A stretch of 64,000 nt of DNA from Saccopteryx bilineata. Its lineage: Eukaryota; Chordata; Mammalia; Chiroptera; Emballonuridae. This document shows positions 63,529-64,000 of the stretch, in pieces (position 1 is the stretch's first letter; every line of letters begins with the position of its first letter). The notes under the pieces are model-generated. The model saw nothing but the letters and a program-made list of their open reading frames with translations, ran no database searches and was not told the DNA's origin. The position numbers and the translations under genes are program-made. The DNA lies in NCBI RefSeq assembly GCF_036850765.1, contig NC_089493.1:267146534-267210533 (forward strand), in the 5' to 3' direction.

Positions 63529-64000
63529 AATAATTCGCTGGAAAAACCCACAGAACTCAGGATAAGCTGTATTAAGATTACAGTTTTATGGAAAGGATAC
63601 AGATTAGGACCAGCCAACTGAAGAGACACAGAGGGTGAGGTCTGGAAGGGCACTAGACACAGCTTCCATGCCCTCTTCCATGAACGCAGGGCACATGACC
63701 CTCTCAGCACATTCATTTGTTCACCAACCAGGAAGCTCCACCGAGCTTCAGTGTCTACAGTTCTTACTGGGATGCATTATGCAGGCTTGGGTAGATTATT
63801 GGCCATGTGATTGAACTCAGTTTCCAGCCTCTCCCCTCCCTAGAAGTCAGGAAGTTGAGCTAATATCAGGTGGCACAAAGCCCCAGGCCTCTAATCACAT
63901 GGTTGTTCTTCCTGAATCCTGAGTCAGCTCATTAGCATAAACATAGGTGTGATCCCAAGAGTCTCACCATGAATAACAGAGATACTCTTTATCACACCAA

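Overview
The window is a mammalian, almost certainly bat, autosomal segment holding the 5' coding half of GTF2IRD1 (GTF2I repeat domain containing 1, also called MusTRD1), a TFII-I family nuclear transcription factor from the Williams-Beuren syndrome region of mammals. The + strand carries 16 coding exons between 19071 and 57420. Joined, they give an open frame of 1,916 nt (638 codons plus two bases of the next Arg codon). All splice sites are GT-AG and every junction keeps the frame. Exon 2 is called from the usual mammalian structure, in which the ATG exon follows a non-coding first exon. The last exon here ends inside an Arg codon, so the gene continues beyond the window. The bat assignment rests on dozens of tRNA-related SINEs and hAT-type MITEs that I recognise from bat genomes. 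A horseshoe-bat-like (Rhinolophoid) lineage is my best guess, not a proof.

Layout: 1-19064 is the 3' part of intron 1, with many repeats and no exon that I can support. 19065-31986 holds exons 2-8: the N-terminal leucine zipper, the first I-repeat and a serine-rich linker. 36433-36616 is the second I-repeat exon. Intron 9 (36617-44119) holds a 2.35-kb purine-rich VNTR at 40480-42832 with a 392-bp higher-order period. 44120-47501 packs the linker exons 10-14, including a 26-nt microexon and the conserved SUMO-acceptor motif at Lys495. 54548-57420 holds exons 15-17 with the third I-repeat. 57421-64000 is intronic and dense with nested LINE, LTR and SINE insertions.

The protein pieces fit together as a dimerising zipper (residues 31-55), then I-repeat modules R1, R2 and R3. 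Each module is encoded by a short upstream exon plus a 184-nt exon of identical phase. The linkers carry regulatory sites such as IKIE at 494-497. No other gene, CRISPR, operon or microbial feature is present. The long open frames inside the VNTR and inside SINEs are artefacts of repeat composition. The items most worth a second look are the VNTR, a polyadenylated retrocopy of unknown origin at 20485-20976, a short deletion-derived hAT MITE subfamily, and two U2 snRNA fragments.
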